Positions 8,986 through 17,954 of a stretch of 64,000 bases of DNA are shown piece after piece. This stretch comes from Paucimonas lemoignei (GTDB taxonomy: Bacteria > Pseudomonadota > Gammaproteobacteria > Burkholderiales > Burkholderiaceae_D). A program made the translations under genes and the position numbers. The DNA is taken from positions 124,001 through 188,000 of the forward strand of contig NZ_SLZQ01000006.1 of NCBI RefSeq assembly GCF_004342585.1, given 5' to 3'. The first letter of the stretch is position 1; every line of letters starts with the position of its first letter. The notes beneath the pieces were generated by a model. That model did no database searches. It worked only from the letters and a program-made list of their open reading frames with translations, and was not told where the DNA came from.

Positions 8986-10260
8986 ATGAGGAGAATCGTG
9001 ATCCATTCCGGAATCCATTTTTTCATGCGTGAATCATTGCGGCGAGATGTATTCGTCTGCTTGCTACTAGTCTTCGCTGCAGCGGGCGGCTGCAGCAGAA
9101 AGAACGATTCCGCGCCGCAGGCGGGGCCGGTTGAAGTCACCGTTATGAAGGCCGAGACTGCGCCGATTACCTTGTACGAGGATTATGCGGCACAGACGGA
9201 AGCGGTCGAGGCCGTGGAAATCCGCTCGCGGGTCGGCGGCATTCTTGAGCGGCAGGCATTCAAGGATGGCTCGCTGGTAAAAAAAGGCGACTTGCTGTTC
9301 GTTATTGACCAGGAACCCTATCTCTCCGCGCTGACGCAGGCCAAGGCGAATCTGGCGCAGGCGCAGGCGGCGCATGTCAATTCCAGCCAGATTCTGAAGC
9401 GTTCGCGTCCCTTGTCGGAGGCGCGCGCCATCAGCCAGCAGGAACTGGAGACCGCTGCCGCCAGGGAGCGTGCCGACGCCGCCGCCATCGAGGCAGGCAA
9501 GGCGCAAGTGCAACAGGCGCAACTCAATCTGGGCTATACCACCATCCGCGCCCCTCGCTCCGGCCTGATCAGCCGCGCGCTGGTCAAGCCGGGCGGGCTG
9601 GTCAATGCCTCGACCACCCTGCTGACGACGCTGTATTCGGTGGACCCCATGTATGTCAGCTTCACGGTCGGCGAACAAAGGCTGGAAAGCCTGTTGCAGC
9701 AATACCGTTCAGGGAGCGACAAACAGGCGGCGCTGCCGATCCGTATCCGGTTGGCCGACGGCAGGGATTACGAACATGGCGGCAAGCTCGATTTCGTCGA
9801 TGCCGCGGTCGACCCGCGCAATGGCACCCTGCCGGTGAGGCTCGTCGTGCCGAATCCGGATGGCACGTTGCGGGCAGGGCAATTCGTTCGTGCGATCCTG
9901 CCCAGGCCGGCCAATCCGAATGCCATCATGATCCCGCAGAAGGCCGTGCAGGAATTGCAGGGCAAGCATTCGGTGTTTATCGTCGGTCCGGATAACAAGG
10001 CTGTCTACCGCGACATCGAGACGAGCACGCGATCAGGCAATAACTGGGTCGTGGAGCAGGGCATCAAGCCGGGGGAACTGGTGGTGGTGGAAGGCCTCGC
10101 CAAGCTTAAGCCGGGCGTGCCGGTCAAGCCCGTCATGGCAAAAGATACGGCGGATGGCAATGGCAAGACGGCGCCTGCCGCCGGTAACGCCGGCGCGTCT
10201 GAGCCGACATCTACGACTGCGGGCAACACTGCCGGAAAACCTGCCGGCGATACCCGCTAG
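8986..10260 (+). CDS. RND efflux periplasmic adaptor (membrane fusion protein, AcrA/MexA type)
   Basis: Periplasmic lipoprotein linking an RND pump to an outer-membrane channel, up to 424 residues. The signal region ends in a lipobox (VFAAAGGC, followed by SRKN), so the mature protein should be lipid-anchored. The adaptor features follow in order: VEIRSRVGGILERQAFKDGSLVKKGDLLF (barrel-sandwich half), a long alpha-hairpin rich in Ala/Gln, LGYTTIRAPRSGLISRALV (second lipoyl half), then a beta-barrel. The C-terminal ~35 residues are a low-complexity Ala/Gly/Thr tail. Start is uncertain: ATG 8986, GTG 8998 (four bases after GAGGAG) or ATG 9025 are all in frame. It precedes the pump gene by 41 bases. 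No outer-membrane factor gene is present nearby. Confidence 0.93.
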   Translation: MRRIVIHSGIHFFMRESLRRDVFVCLLLVFAAAGGCSRKNDSAPQAGPVEVTVMKAETAPITLYEDYAAQTEAVEAVEIRSRVGGILERQAFKDGSLVKKGDLLFVIDQEPYLSALTQAKANLAQAQAAHVNSSQILKRSRPLSEARAISQQELETAAARERADAAAIEAGKAQVQQAQLNLGYTTIRAPRSGLISRALVKPGGLVNASTTLLTTLYSVDPMYVSFTVGEQRLESLLQQYRSGSDKQAALPIRIRLADGRDYEHGGKLDFVDAAVDPRNGTLPVRLVVPNPDGTLRAGQFVRAILPRPANPNAIMIPQKAVQELQGKHSVFIVGPDNKAVYRDIETSTRSGNNWVVEQGIKPGELVVVEGLAKLKPGVPVKPVMAKDTADGNGKTAPAAGNAGASEPTSTTAGNTAGKPAGDTR

Positions 10261-10301
10261 CCGGACAAGACGGCAGCCATACGCGGAAGGCAGATCAGCC
10301 C

Positions 10302-13300
10302 ATGTTCAATTACTTCATCGACCGCCCGGTGTTATCGATGGTGATTTCGCTCATCATCACGCTGGCCGGGGCGCTGGCGGCATTCACGCTGCCGATCGCG
10401 CAGTATCCGCAGATCGTGCCGCCGCAGGTGCAGGTGAGCACCAGCTTCCCGGGCGCCAATGCCGACGTGGTGGCGCAATCGATCGCCGCGCCCATCGAGC
10501 AGCAGGTCAATGGCGCCAAGGGCATGATCTACATGGATTCGAAAAGCGCCAACGACGGGTCCTACACCCTGACCGTGACCTTTGATATAGGCACCAACCA
10601 GGACCTGGCGGCAGTCGAGGTGCAGAACCGCGTATCGATTGCCCAGAGCAGCCTGCCGGCAGACGTCATCCGCCAGGGCATCACGATCCGCAAGCAATCG
10701 ACTGACTTTCTCGAAGTGCTGGCGCTGACCTCGCCGGACAAGCGCTTCGATACGACCTTTCTCAGCAACTATGCGCTGCTTAACCTGCAGGATACACTGG
10801 CACGCATTCCCGGCGTCGGCCAGGTGCGTATCTTCGGCGCCCGCGATTACAGCATGCGCATCTGGCTTAGTCCCGATCGCATGAACCGTCTCGGCGTGAC
10901 TGCGGCCGACGTGCGGCGCGTGATCCAGGAACAGAACGTGGTGGCGCCGGCCGGCCGTATCGGCGTGCCGCCGGTTCCGGCGGGGCAGGAGATTCAGTAT
11001 TCGGCCACGATACAGGGACGCCTGTCCGATCCTGAGCAGTACCGCAACATGATTGTCCGTGCCGCGCCGGACGGACAGATCGTCTATCTGAAGGATATCG
11101 CCAGGGTGGAGCTGGGTGGCGCCGATTACAGCATCAATGTGCAGGAAAACGGTATTCCGGGCGTATTCATCGGGATTTTTCTGCAGCCCGATGCCAATGC
11201 GCTCGATGTCGCCGATCAGGTCCAGCGCACCATGGATGAAGCAGCCAAGCGTTTCCCAGCCGGCATGGTGTATTCGATTCCTTACAGTACGACGCCGTTT
11301 GTTACCGAATCGCTCAAGGACGTGGTGAAGACGCTCGGCGAAGCATTCGTGCTGGTGCTGATCGTGGTCTTCCTGTTCCTGCAAACCTGGCGCGCCACCA
11401 TCATTCCAATGCTGGCGGTGCCGGTGTCGCTGATCGGCACCTTTGCCGCCTTCTCTGCACTGGGATTTTCGATCAACACGCTGACCCTGTTCGGACTGGT
11501 GCTGGCGATCGGTATCGTTGTCGACGACGCCATCGTGGTGGTGGAGGCGGTGCAGCACCGGCTCGACACCGAACGTACGACACCGAAGGAAGCGGCAAAA
11601 GCTGCGCTGGCGGATGTGGGCGGACCGGTGATCGCGATTGCGCTGGTGCTGGCCGCGGTGTTCATCCCGGTGGCTTTCCTTGGAGGTCTGACCGGGCAAC
11701 TTTACCGCCAGTTCGCCCTGACGCTTGCCGTATCGGTGATCCTGTCCGCCGTGGTGGCGCTGACGCTCACGCCGGCGTTATGCGCGCTGCTGCTGCGGCC
11801 TGCTGCCGAGGTGCGATCGCATGGGATTCTCGGTCGTTTCTTCGAGCGTTTCAATCATACTTTCGAAGCATTCTCGGACCGTTACAGCCACTCGGTCGTA
11901 TCGCTGGCGCGCCATGCCGCGCTGGTTGCGCTGATCTTTGCCATATTGCTGGCGGCGCTGTATGGCTTGATCCGCAGCCGTCCCACCGGGCTCGTGCCGC
12001 CGGAAGACCAGGGATATGCCTTCGCCGTGTTGCAGTTGCCTGCCGCTGCTTCGCTCGAACGCACCAATAACGCAGTCAATCAGTTAAGCAGCATCGCGCG
12101 CGACACCGAAGGCGTGGCCGGCGTGGCGTCGCTTGCAGGCTTCAACCTGTTGACCGGCCTTGGCACGTCGTATAACTCCACCAGTTTCATTCGCTTCAAG
12201 CCCTGGGAAGAGCGAACCACTCCCGGCACGCGCGCCGAAGGTATCGTGGGTGGATTGACCGGGCGATTGAACGGGGAAATCCGCGAGGCGCGCGGACTGG
12301 TCCTGAATCCGCCGCCGATCCGCGGGCTTGGCACCACGGGCGGTTTCGATTTCATCCTGCAGGATCGCGCCGGCGGCGACCCGAGACAGTTCGGGCTGGT
12401 CCTGCAAAACCTGCTGGCCGAGGCGGCCAAGCGGCCTGAGCTGGGTTTCGTCTTTCCCAATTATGATCCCCGCGTGCCGCAGATCGAATACGAAGTGGAC
12501 CGCGAAAAGGTGAAGACCTTCGGCCTGGCGCTGGACGACGTCTTCTTCACCATGCAAGCCATGATGGGAGGCTATTACATCAATGACTTCAATCGCTTCG
12601 GCCGCACCTTCCGCGTGCAGATGCAGGCCGAGTCGGTGGCTCGTGCCAATCCGGGCGATATCAGCAACTACTATGTGCGCAATGCGGCGGGCGACATGAT
12701 CCCGCTGTCGACGGTATTGAAACCCAAGGAAATCAACGGGCCGGAATTCTACGAACGCTACAACCTCTACCGTGCCGCCACCATCACCGGCAGCGCGGCG
12801 CCCGGCTACAGTTCGGGCCAGGCCGCGCAAGCCATGCAGGAAGTGGCACGCACGCTGCCTGCAGGCTACGGCTATGAATGGACGGGCGCGACATACCAGG
12901 AGCAAAAGACTGCCGGCCAGACCGGCTACATCTTTGCATTGTCGCTGCTGTTCGTTTTCCTGGTGCTGGCGGCGTTGTACGAAAGCTGGGCCATGCCGGT
13001 GGCGATCCTCCTGGTGATCCCGTTCGGCGTGCTGGGCGCCTTCCTTGGCCTGACGCTGCGCGCGAGCGAAAACAATATCTATACCCAGATCGGCCTGATC
13101 ATGCTGATCGGCCTGGCGGCGAAAAATGCCATCCTGATCGTCGAATTCGCCAAGCTGGCACGCGAGCGCGGCGTGCCCATTGTCGAAGCAGCGCGGCAAG
13201 GCGCGCGCCTGCGCTTGCGGCCGATCCTGATGACTTCCTTCGCCTTCATTCTCGGCACGGTGCCACTGGCGATCGCCACTGGCGCCGGCGCCGGCGCACG

Positions 13301-13493
13301 TCAGGCGATCGGCACGGCGGTCGTGTTCGGCATGCTGTTTGCCACCATGATCGGCATATTCGTGATTCCCGTGTTTTACGTGGTGTTGCAGCGGATCAGC
13401 GAGCGCAAGCGGCCCTTCAGGATGGAAGAGCCGGTGCGGAGGCATGTTGGCGATAAGCCGGCGGACGATGCCGAAGGGCCACATCGCAGCTGA
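10302..13493 (+). CDS. RND multidrug efflux transporter (AcrB/MexB, HAE1 type)
   Basis: Proton-driven inner-membrane pump of 1063 residues, the expected size. It begins MFNYFIDRPVLSMVISLIITLAG, typical of HAE1 pumps. The transmembrane-4 proton-relay aspartates are visible in LAIGIVVDDAIVVVEAV, the partner lysine in transmembrane 10 is in GLAAKNAILIVEFAKLARERG, and the internal repeat gives two large periplasmic loops. The operon partner is the adaptor just upstream. Substrates cannot be deduced, but amphiphilic drugs or solvents are typical. An outer-membrane channel must be supplied from elsewhere. Confidence 0.95.
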   Translation: MFNYFIDRPVLSMVISLIITLAGALAAFTLPIAQYPQIVPPQVQVSTSFPGANADVVAQSIAAPIEQQVNGAKGMIYMDSKSANDGSYTLTVTFDIGTNQDLAAVEVQNRVSIAQSSLPADVIRQGITIRKQSTDFLEVLALTSPDKRFDTTFLSNYALLNLQDTLARIPGVGQVRIFGARDYSMRIWLSPDRMNRLGVTAADVRRVIQEQNVVAPAGRIGVPPVPAGQEIQYSATIQGRLSDPEQYRNMIVRAAPDGQIVYLKDIARVELGGADYSINVQENGIPGVFIGIFLQPDANALDVADQVQRTMDEAAKRFPAGMVYSIPYSTTPFVTESLKDVVKTLGEAFVLVLIVVFLFLQTWRATIIPMLAVPVSLIGTFAAFSALGFSINTLTLFGLVLAIGIVVDDAIVVVEAVQHRLDTERTTPKEAAKAALADVGGPVIAIALVLAAVFIPVAFLGGLTGQLYRQFALTLAVSVILSAVVALTLTPALCALLLRPAAEVRSHGILGRFFERFNHTFEAFSDRYSHSVVSLARHAALVALIFAILLAALYGLIRSRPTGLVPPEDQGYAFAVLQLPAAASLERTNNAVNQLSSIARDTEGVAGVASLAGFNLLTGLGTSYNSTSFIRFKPWEERTTPGTRAEGIVGGLTGRLNGEIREARGLVLNPPPIRGLGTTGGFDFILQDRAGGDPRQFGLVLQNLLAEAAKRPELGFVFPNYDPRVPQIEYEVDREKVKTFGLALDDVFFTMQAMMGGYYINDFNRFGRTFRVQMQAESVARANPGDISNYYVRNAAGDMIPLSTVLKPKEINGPEFYERYNLYRAATITGSAAPGYSSGQAAQAMQEVARTLPAGYGYEWTGATYQEQKTAGQTGYIFALSLLFVFLVLAALYESWAMPVAILLVIPFGVLGAFLGLTLRASENNIYTQIGLIMLIGLAAKNAILIVEFAKLARERGVPIVEAARQGARLRLRPILMTSFAFILGTVPLAIATGAGAGARQAIGTAVVFGMLFATMIGIFVIPVFYVVLQRISERKRPFRMEEPVRRHVGDKPADDAEGPHRS

Positions 13494-13616
13494 GGAAGAC
13501 TGCACGCTCGAAATACATGCTTGTGACGCGCCGATCTTCTACGAAGGCGCAAGGCAAGGCTTACTGGGTAGCGAGGCGCGGAACCTCTATTGGGATCATG
13601 CAATCATATTAATATT

Positions 13617-13634
13617 ACCGGCAAAGTTGCCGGT
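13617..13634 (+). terminator. Hairpin after the RND operon (weak terminator candidate)
   Basis: ACCGGCAA-AG-TTGCCGGT is a perfect eight-pair stem with a two-base turn, followed by GTTATCTTTC rather than a T-run. It may be a weak or Rho-assisted terminator, or an element in the leader of the next gene. Confidence 0.4.
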
Positions 13635-13659
13635 GTTATCTTTCGTGAGGTAAGCCGTC

Positions 13660-15000
13660 ATGCCGAGACCATACGTCTTGCTTTGGGGCCTGGGGATTGG
13701 CTTCATGCTGAGTCTGTCCGCCTGTGCCGACACCGCAAAACTGTCAGTACAGGATGGCACCGGACCCAATCCCGTGCTGCCGGAACCGAGGCACGAGCGC
13801 ATCCCCACCGTGAATATCGCGCCGGCCAAGGGCTGGCCTGCGGATGGCAAGCCCGAGGCTGCGTCGGGAATGGCGGTCAGCCTCTTTGCGGACAAGCTGG
13901 ATCATCCACGCTGGCTTTATGTCTTGCCCAACGGTGACGTATTGGTTGCCGAAACCAATGCGCCCCCCAAGCCGGAAGATAGCAAGGGAATCAAAGGCAA
14001 GGTCATGGGCATGGTCATGAAGCGTGCAGGTGCCGCCACACCCAGCGCCAACCGCATCACGCTGCTGCGCGATGCCAATGGCGACGGCATTGTCGATACG
14101 CGCACTACCTTCCTGGAAGGATTGAATTCGCCTTTTGGCATGGTACTGGTCGGGAAGGATTTTTACGTGGCGGATACCGATGCGGTCGTGCGGTTCGCAT
14201 ATCGGGAAGGTGCTACGAAGCTGGAAGGACCGGGCGTAAAGGTCGCGGATTTGCCGGCAGGTCCGATCAATCATCACTGGACAAAAAATATCGTCGCCAG
14301 TCGTGACGGCTCGAAGCTCTACGCCACTGTCGGCTCCAACAGCAATGTGGCGGAAAACGGCATCGAAAATGAAGCCAATCGCGCCGCCATTCTGGAAATC
14401 GATCCTGCCTCCGGCAAAACTCGGGTATTCGCCTCGGGCCTGCGCAATCCTAACGGCATGGGCTGGCAGCCGGAATCGGGCGTGCTGTGGACCGTGGTGA
14501 ACGAACGCGACGAACTCGGCAGCGACCTGGTGCCTGACTACCTGACATCCGTGAAGGATGGCGGCTTTTACGGCTGGCCCTACAGTTACTACGGCAGGCA
14601 TGTCGACGAGCGCGTCAAGCCGCAGCGGCCCGATCTGGTCGAGAAGGCGATCGTGCCCGATTATGCGCTCGGTCCCCATGTCGCAGCGCTTGGGCTGACG
14701 TTTTATGACGCCGGTCTCTTCCCGAAAAAATATCGTGGCGGCGCTTTTATCGGCCTGCATGGCTCATGGAACCGTAAACCGCATTCCGGCTACAAGGTGA
14801 TTTTTGTTCCTTTTGCAAATGGCAAGCCCAGCGGCATGCCGGAAGATATCCTGACCGGTTTCGTGAATCGTAACGGCGATGCGCTTGGCCGGCCGGTCGG
14901 CGTGGCCGTTGACCGGGCAGGGGCGCTACTGGTGGCCGATGATGTCGGCAATGTCGTGTGGCGCGTCACACCGGCTACCGGAAAGACAGCGAATCATTAG
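13660..15000 (+). CDS. Sorbosone/glucose-dehydrogenase-like PQQ-type beta-propeller lipoprotein
   Basis: Exported soluble sugar/aldose dehydrogenase-like protein of 446 residues. The start [22 protein letters not shown] gives a signal peptide with a lipobox cysteine at about residue 22. The body resembles the YliI/sorbosone dehydrogenase six-bladed propeller: [70 protein letters not shown] and [12 protein letters not shown]. In this family these loops hold PQQ and calcium. The enzyme would oxidise a sugar in the periplasm if PQQ is available; no pqq genes are in view. It is a single gene with GAGGTAAG as ribosome-binding site. Confidence 0.87.
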   Translation: MPRPYVLLWGLGIGFMLSLSACADTAKLSVQDGTGPNPVLPEPRHERIPTVNIAPAKGWPADGKPEAASGMAVSLFADKLDHPRWLYVLPNGDVLVAETNAPPKPEDSKGIKGKVMGMVMKRAGAATPSANRITLLRDANGDGIVDTRTTFLEGLNSPFGMVLVGKDFYVADTDAVVRFAYREGATKLEGPGVKVADLPAGPINHHWTKNIVASRDGSKLYATVGSNSNVAENGIENEANRAAILEIDPASGKTRVFASGLRNPNGMGWQPESGVLWTVVNERDELGSDLVPDYLTSVKDGGFYGWPYSYYGRHVDERVKPQRPDLVEKAIVPDYALGPHVAALGLTFYDAGLFPKKYRGGAFIGLHGSWNRKPHSGYKVIFVPFANGKPSGMPEDILTGFVNRNGDALGRPVGVAVDRAGALLVADDVGNVVWRVTPATGKTANH

Positions 15001-15099
15001 AACAGGGATGGGGGAGGGCTTGCGGCAGACTGCACGGCAAGGACAGGCTCGTCCCGCATCGTTTCATCGTTTTACGCATGGAGATGAAGGGAATACGAT

Positions 15100-15324
15100 A
15101 TGCCGATAACAGATGTGAGCGGAGCTGAAACGCTTGTGGCGCAGCGGCCTCCGACGCCCGCACCGGAAGTGCCTAACGTTCCGGCTCCGCAACCGGAAAT
15201 TCCCGAGCCTGTACAGCCAGAGCCGGAATTGCCGGAGCCGCCTCCTGATCCCGGCATTCCGCCGCCTGCACCAGGGCCGGAAATCACCCCCGACTCGTCT
15301 CCGACAATTGACTTGCCGGATTAA
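15100..15324 (+). CDS. Small proline-rich hypothetical protein
   Basis: A 74-residue protein, MPITDVSGAETLVAQRPP then repeated Pro-Glu/Pro-Gln units (PEVPNVPAPQPEIPEPVQPE), ending in an acidic DSSPTIDLPD tail. There is no signal peptide, membrane segment or cysteine. The proline content of more than a third and the acidic charge imply an extended, unfolded chain. GAAGGGAATACGAT before the ATG is a good ribosome-binding site. It is 99 bases after the dehydrogenase gene and upstream of a convergent tRNA gene. Function is unknown; the repetitive composition resembles TonB-like linkers but without any folded domain. Confidence 0.6.
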   Translation: MPITDVSGAETLVAQRPPTPAPEVPNVPAPQPEIPEPVQPEPELPEPPPDPGIPPPAPGPEITPDSSPTIDLPD

Positions 15325-15402
15325 AGGCGAGGTAAAGGAACACGACAAGCATGCGGAGAGAGCAGCAATGCTGAGTTGCTGATGAAAGCAATATGTAGGG
15401 AA

Positions 15403-15487
15403 TGGTGCCCGGGGTCGGAATCGAACCGACACTCCTTTCGGAACCGGATTTTGAGTCCGGCGCGTCTACCAATTTCACCACCCGGGC
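15403..15487 (-). tRNA. tRNA-Leu (anticodon CAA)
   Basis: An 85-base tRNA on the minus strand. The acceptor stem pairs GCCCGGG (5') with CCCGGGC (3'), and the CCA end is encoded. The anticodon loop CTCAAAA gives anticodon CAA (15451-15453), reading UUG. A long variable arm, as in class II leucine tRNAs, precedes the T-loop GGTTCGAATCC. Confidence 0.96.
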
Positions 15488-15615
15488 AGAGTCGCAAGCG
15501 CAATCATGAAAACTACGTTGCCATTGCATGCCGCAAGACTTGCGCGGCAAGACCGCCATTATCTCTGATTTGTACTTTCATAGCAACTAGGCGGCTGCAT
15601 GAAATGCCAACTCAG

Positions 15616-16533
15616 CTAATGTGTTGCCAGAAATTCTTCAACTTCGGCGCGCGTCGGGATGCCGGCGCGGCCGCCTTGTCGGGTGCATTTCAGCGCCGCC
15701 ACCGCGCTGGCGAAGCGCATGGCCTGCGCCACTTTTTGCCCTTCGCCTAGCGCCAGGGCATACGCACCATGAAAGACATCGCCGGCACCAGTGGTGTCCA
15801 CGACCTTGACGGCAAATGCTGGCAAGTGGTGAAAGCCTTGCTCGTCCAGCCACAGCGTCCCCTTGCTGCCACACGTCACTGCGGCAACACGGCAACCCAG
15901 TTCGCGTACCTTGGCCAGCGCGTCACGGCGGCTTGCCTCGTGTTGCAGGCAATCCGGTCCGGCGAATGAACGCAGTCCCGGCTCCGAAAAGATGGCATGG
16001 TCAGTCCAGGGCAGCACGACCGCGAACGCCTCAGTATCAGCGGTTTCACCATCCAGTACGGTTGGAATTGCCGCCTTGCGGGCTGCCGAAAAGATAGCGG
16101 CGGCGCCTTCCACCCAGCGGATGTCGGCATGGATGGCAGCGGCTTCGGCTACCTGATCCAGGGGCAGCCAGGAAGGATCGTCGGGAATGCCGGTGCCACG
16201 ATAATTGACGATCGTACGCTCGCCATCCTGCGATACGAGCACGGCGGAGATCGACGAACGCGCGCCAGGAAACAAGCGGAAATTCCTGATGTCGACGCCA
16301 TACGCCGTCATTTCGCGCTGCATCGTCACACCGGCGGTATCGTCGCCCGCACGCCCCCAATAGGCGCAATCGGCTCCGAGCCGCGCAGCCGCGACCGCCG
16401 CATTGGCCGCCATGCCGCCGCCGACTTCAAGGTAATCGCTGGCGCGGTACTTGCCGCCGCCGGTCGGCAATTCCTCGACCGGCCACACCCGGTCCAGAGT
16501 CGTGATGCCCAGACAGATCACGCGTGTCTTCAT
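15616..16533 (-). CDS. PfkB-family carbohydrate kinase
   Basis: Cytoplasmic sugar kinase of 305 residues transferring ATP phosphate to a sugar hydroxyl. The N-terminal substrate region is GGGMAANAAVAAARLG. The C-terminal PfkB signature with catalytic Asp is DTTGAGDVFHGAYALAL, about residues 240-256. The frame extends upstream to 16662, but the ATG at 16533 has GGAGGA seven bases upstream and starts the conserved MKTRVICLGITTLDRVW. It is the last gene of an apparent three-gene operon (GT39/83-like, MATE, kinase), 20 bases after the MATE gene. The substrate is unknown; ribokinase, ketohexokinase or sulfofructose kinase relatives are all possible. Confidence 0.88.
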   Translation of the reverse strand: MKTRVICLGITTLDRVWPVEELPTGGGKYRASDYLEVGGGMAANAAVAAARLGADCAYWGRAGDDTAGVTMQREMTAYGVDIRNFRLFPGARSSISAVLVSQDGERTIVNYRGTGIPDDPSWLPLDQVAEAAAIHADIRWVEGAAAIFSAARKAAIPTVLDGETADTEAFAVVLPWTDHAIFSEPGLRSFAGPDCLQHEASRRDALAKVRELGCRVAAVTCGSKGTLWLDEQGFHHLPAFAVKVVDTTGAGDVFHGAYALALGEGQKVAQAMRFASAVAALKCTRQGGRAGIPTRAEVEEFLATH

Positions 16534-16553
16534 GTATTGTTCCTCCGGCGAAG

Positions 16554-17939
16554 TCATGCCTGACTTGCCGCATGCCGCTTGCGCACCGTCTTTTGCACGC
16601 TGCGCAGGTACCACAGCAAAAATACCGCGGCCAGCAACACGCTGGCCGAATTGCCGATCCAAAAGCCTGCCGCGCCGTCAGGCACTCGCGGCGCCAGTCC
16701 CAGCATATCGAAGCCCAGCAGATAGCCGCCGCCCAGGCCGACGCCCCATAGCATGAGAGCGTAAATGACCGTCGGGATCAGCGTCACCTTGTAGCCGCGC
16801 AGGATGTAGGCCGCGCTCGCTTGCAGCGCATCGCAGAAATGATAAATGCCGACGAAAGCATACAGCGGCATCGCGGCGGCGATGACTACCGGGTCCGGCG
16901 TATAGGCTCGTATGATGAAAGGGCGGCCGAACCAGACTGCTATGGCGGCAGCTGCGGCAACGCCTGCTGCCACCAGGATGCCGATGTTGCCGACATGTTG
17001 CGCGCCTTTGACGTCCTTGGCGCCCAGCGCATGCGCAACCAGGGTGCTGGCAGCGCTGCCGATCGACAAGGGCAGCATGTACAGCACCGTCACGAAGTTG
17101 GCCGTGATCTGATGGCCGGCGACCGCGGTTTCACCGAGACGGGCAATGAACAAGGCCATGAAGGTAAAGGCCGACACTTCGATCAGGTAACTCAACCCCA
17201 TCGGGATGCCGAGCTTGAGCAGCGCGACTTGCGCCCGCCATCGCGGCGCGGCCATGCCGGCGCCAAATAGCTTGAAACGCTGATAGAGCGGCGACCAGCG
17301 CAGGATGACCAGGCTGGCAGCCAGAGACAGCCACGACGTCACGGCCGTGGCCAGCGCGCAGCCCGGGCCGCCCATGGCTGGCAAGCCGAGGCCGCCGAAA
17401 ATGAACCAGGCATTCAAGGGGATTTTCAGGGCCAATGCCGCCACCTGGATCAGCATGACAGCGCGCGGCCTGGCGATCGCGGTTGAGAATGAGCCAAAAA
17501 TACGGAAGCCGAGCGCGGCCGGCAGCGCCAGCGCCTCCAGCTGAAGATAGGTAGTGGCCTTGGCATGCAATTCCGGCGGAGCTTGGGCAAGCGATAGCAG
17601 CGGGCCCGGAAAGAGTAGGATCAGGCAGCCGACCACGGTGAGAAACAAGGCGAGCCAGATTCCCTGGCGCACCTCGGCGCCGATTGCCTCGAAACGCCCG
17701 GCGCCATACAGCTGGCCGACGATGGGCGCGAGCGCATACAACACGCCATTGGCGCCGACGAAGACGCTGATATAGATCGATACGGCAATCGAGAGGGCGG
17801 CGAGGTCGGTTGCCGAGAAGCGCGACGTCATCGCCGTATCGATCACGCCGTTGGCAATCACCGCCAGCTGGCCGACAAGAATCGGCCAGGCCAGCGCGGC
17901 AATCTGCATTACGGGGCGTTGCGGCGCACTTCCATTCAT
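16554..17939 (-). CDS. MATE-family multidrug/polyspecific efflux transporter
   Basis: Integral membrane antiporter of 461 residues with about twelve hydrophobic segments in two homologous halves, as in NorM/DinF. Family-like stretches are EVRQGIWLALFLTVVGCLIL, the mid-protein MGLSYLIEVSAFTFMALFIARLG, and GSAASTLVAHALGAKDVKGA. It exports cationic or amphipathic compounds using a Na+ or H+ gradient in characterised relatives; the substrate here is unknown. It lies 15 bases downstream of the glycosyltransferase gene and is probably co-transcribed with it and the kinase. Confidence 0.92.
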   Translation of the reverse strand: MNGSAPQRPVMQIAALAWPILVGQLAVIANGVIDTAMTSRFSATDLAALSIAVSIYISVFVGANGVLYALAPIVGQLYGAGRFEAIGAEVRQGIWLALFLTVVGCLILLFPGPLLSLAQAPPELHAKATTYLQLEALALPAALGFRIFGSFSTAIARPRAVMLIQVAALALKIPLNAWFIFGGLGLPAMGGPGCALATAVTSWLSLAASLVILRWSPLYQRFKLFGAGMAAPRWRAQVALLKLGIPMGLSYLIEVSAFTFMALFIARLGETAVAGHQITANFVTVLYMLPLSIGSAASTLVAHALGAKDVKGAQHVGNIGILVAAGVAAAAAIAVWFGRPFIIRAYTPDPVVIAAAMPLYAFVGIYHFCDALQASAAYILRGYKVTLIPTVIYALMLWGVGLGGGYLLGFDMLGLAPRVPDGAAGFWIGNSASVLLAAVFLLWYLRSVQKTVRKRHAASQA

Positions 17940-17954
17940 CGCTGATCCGCTACC

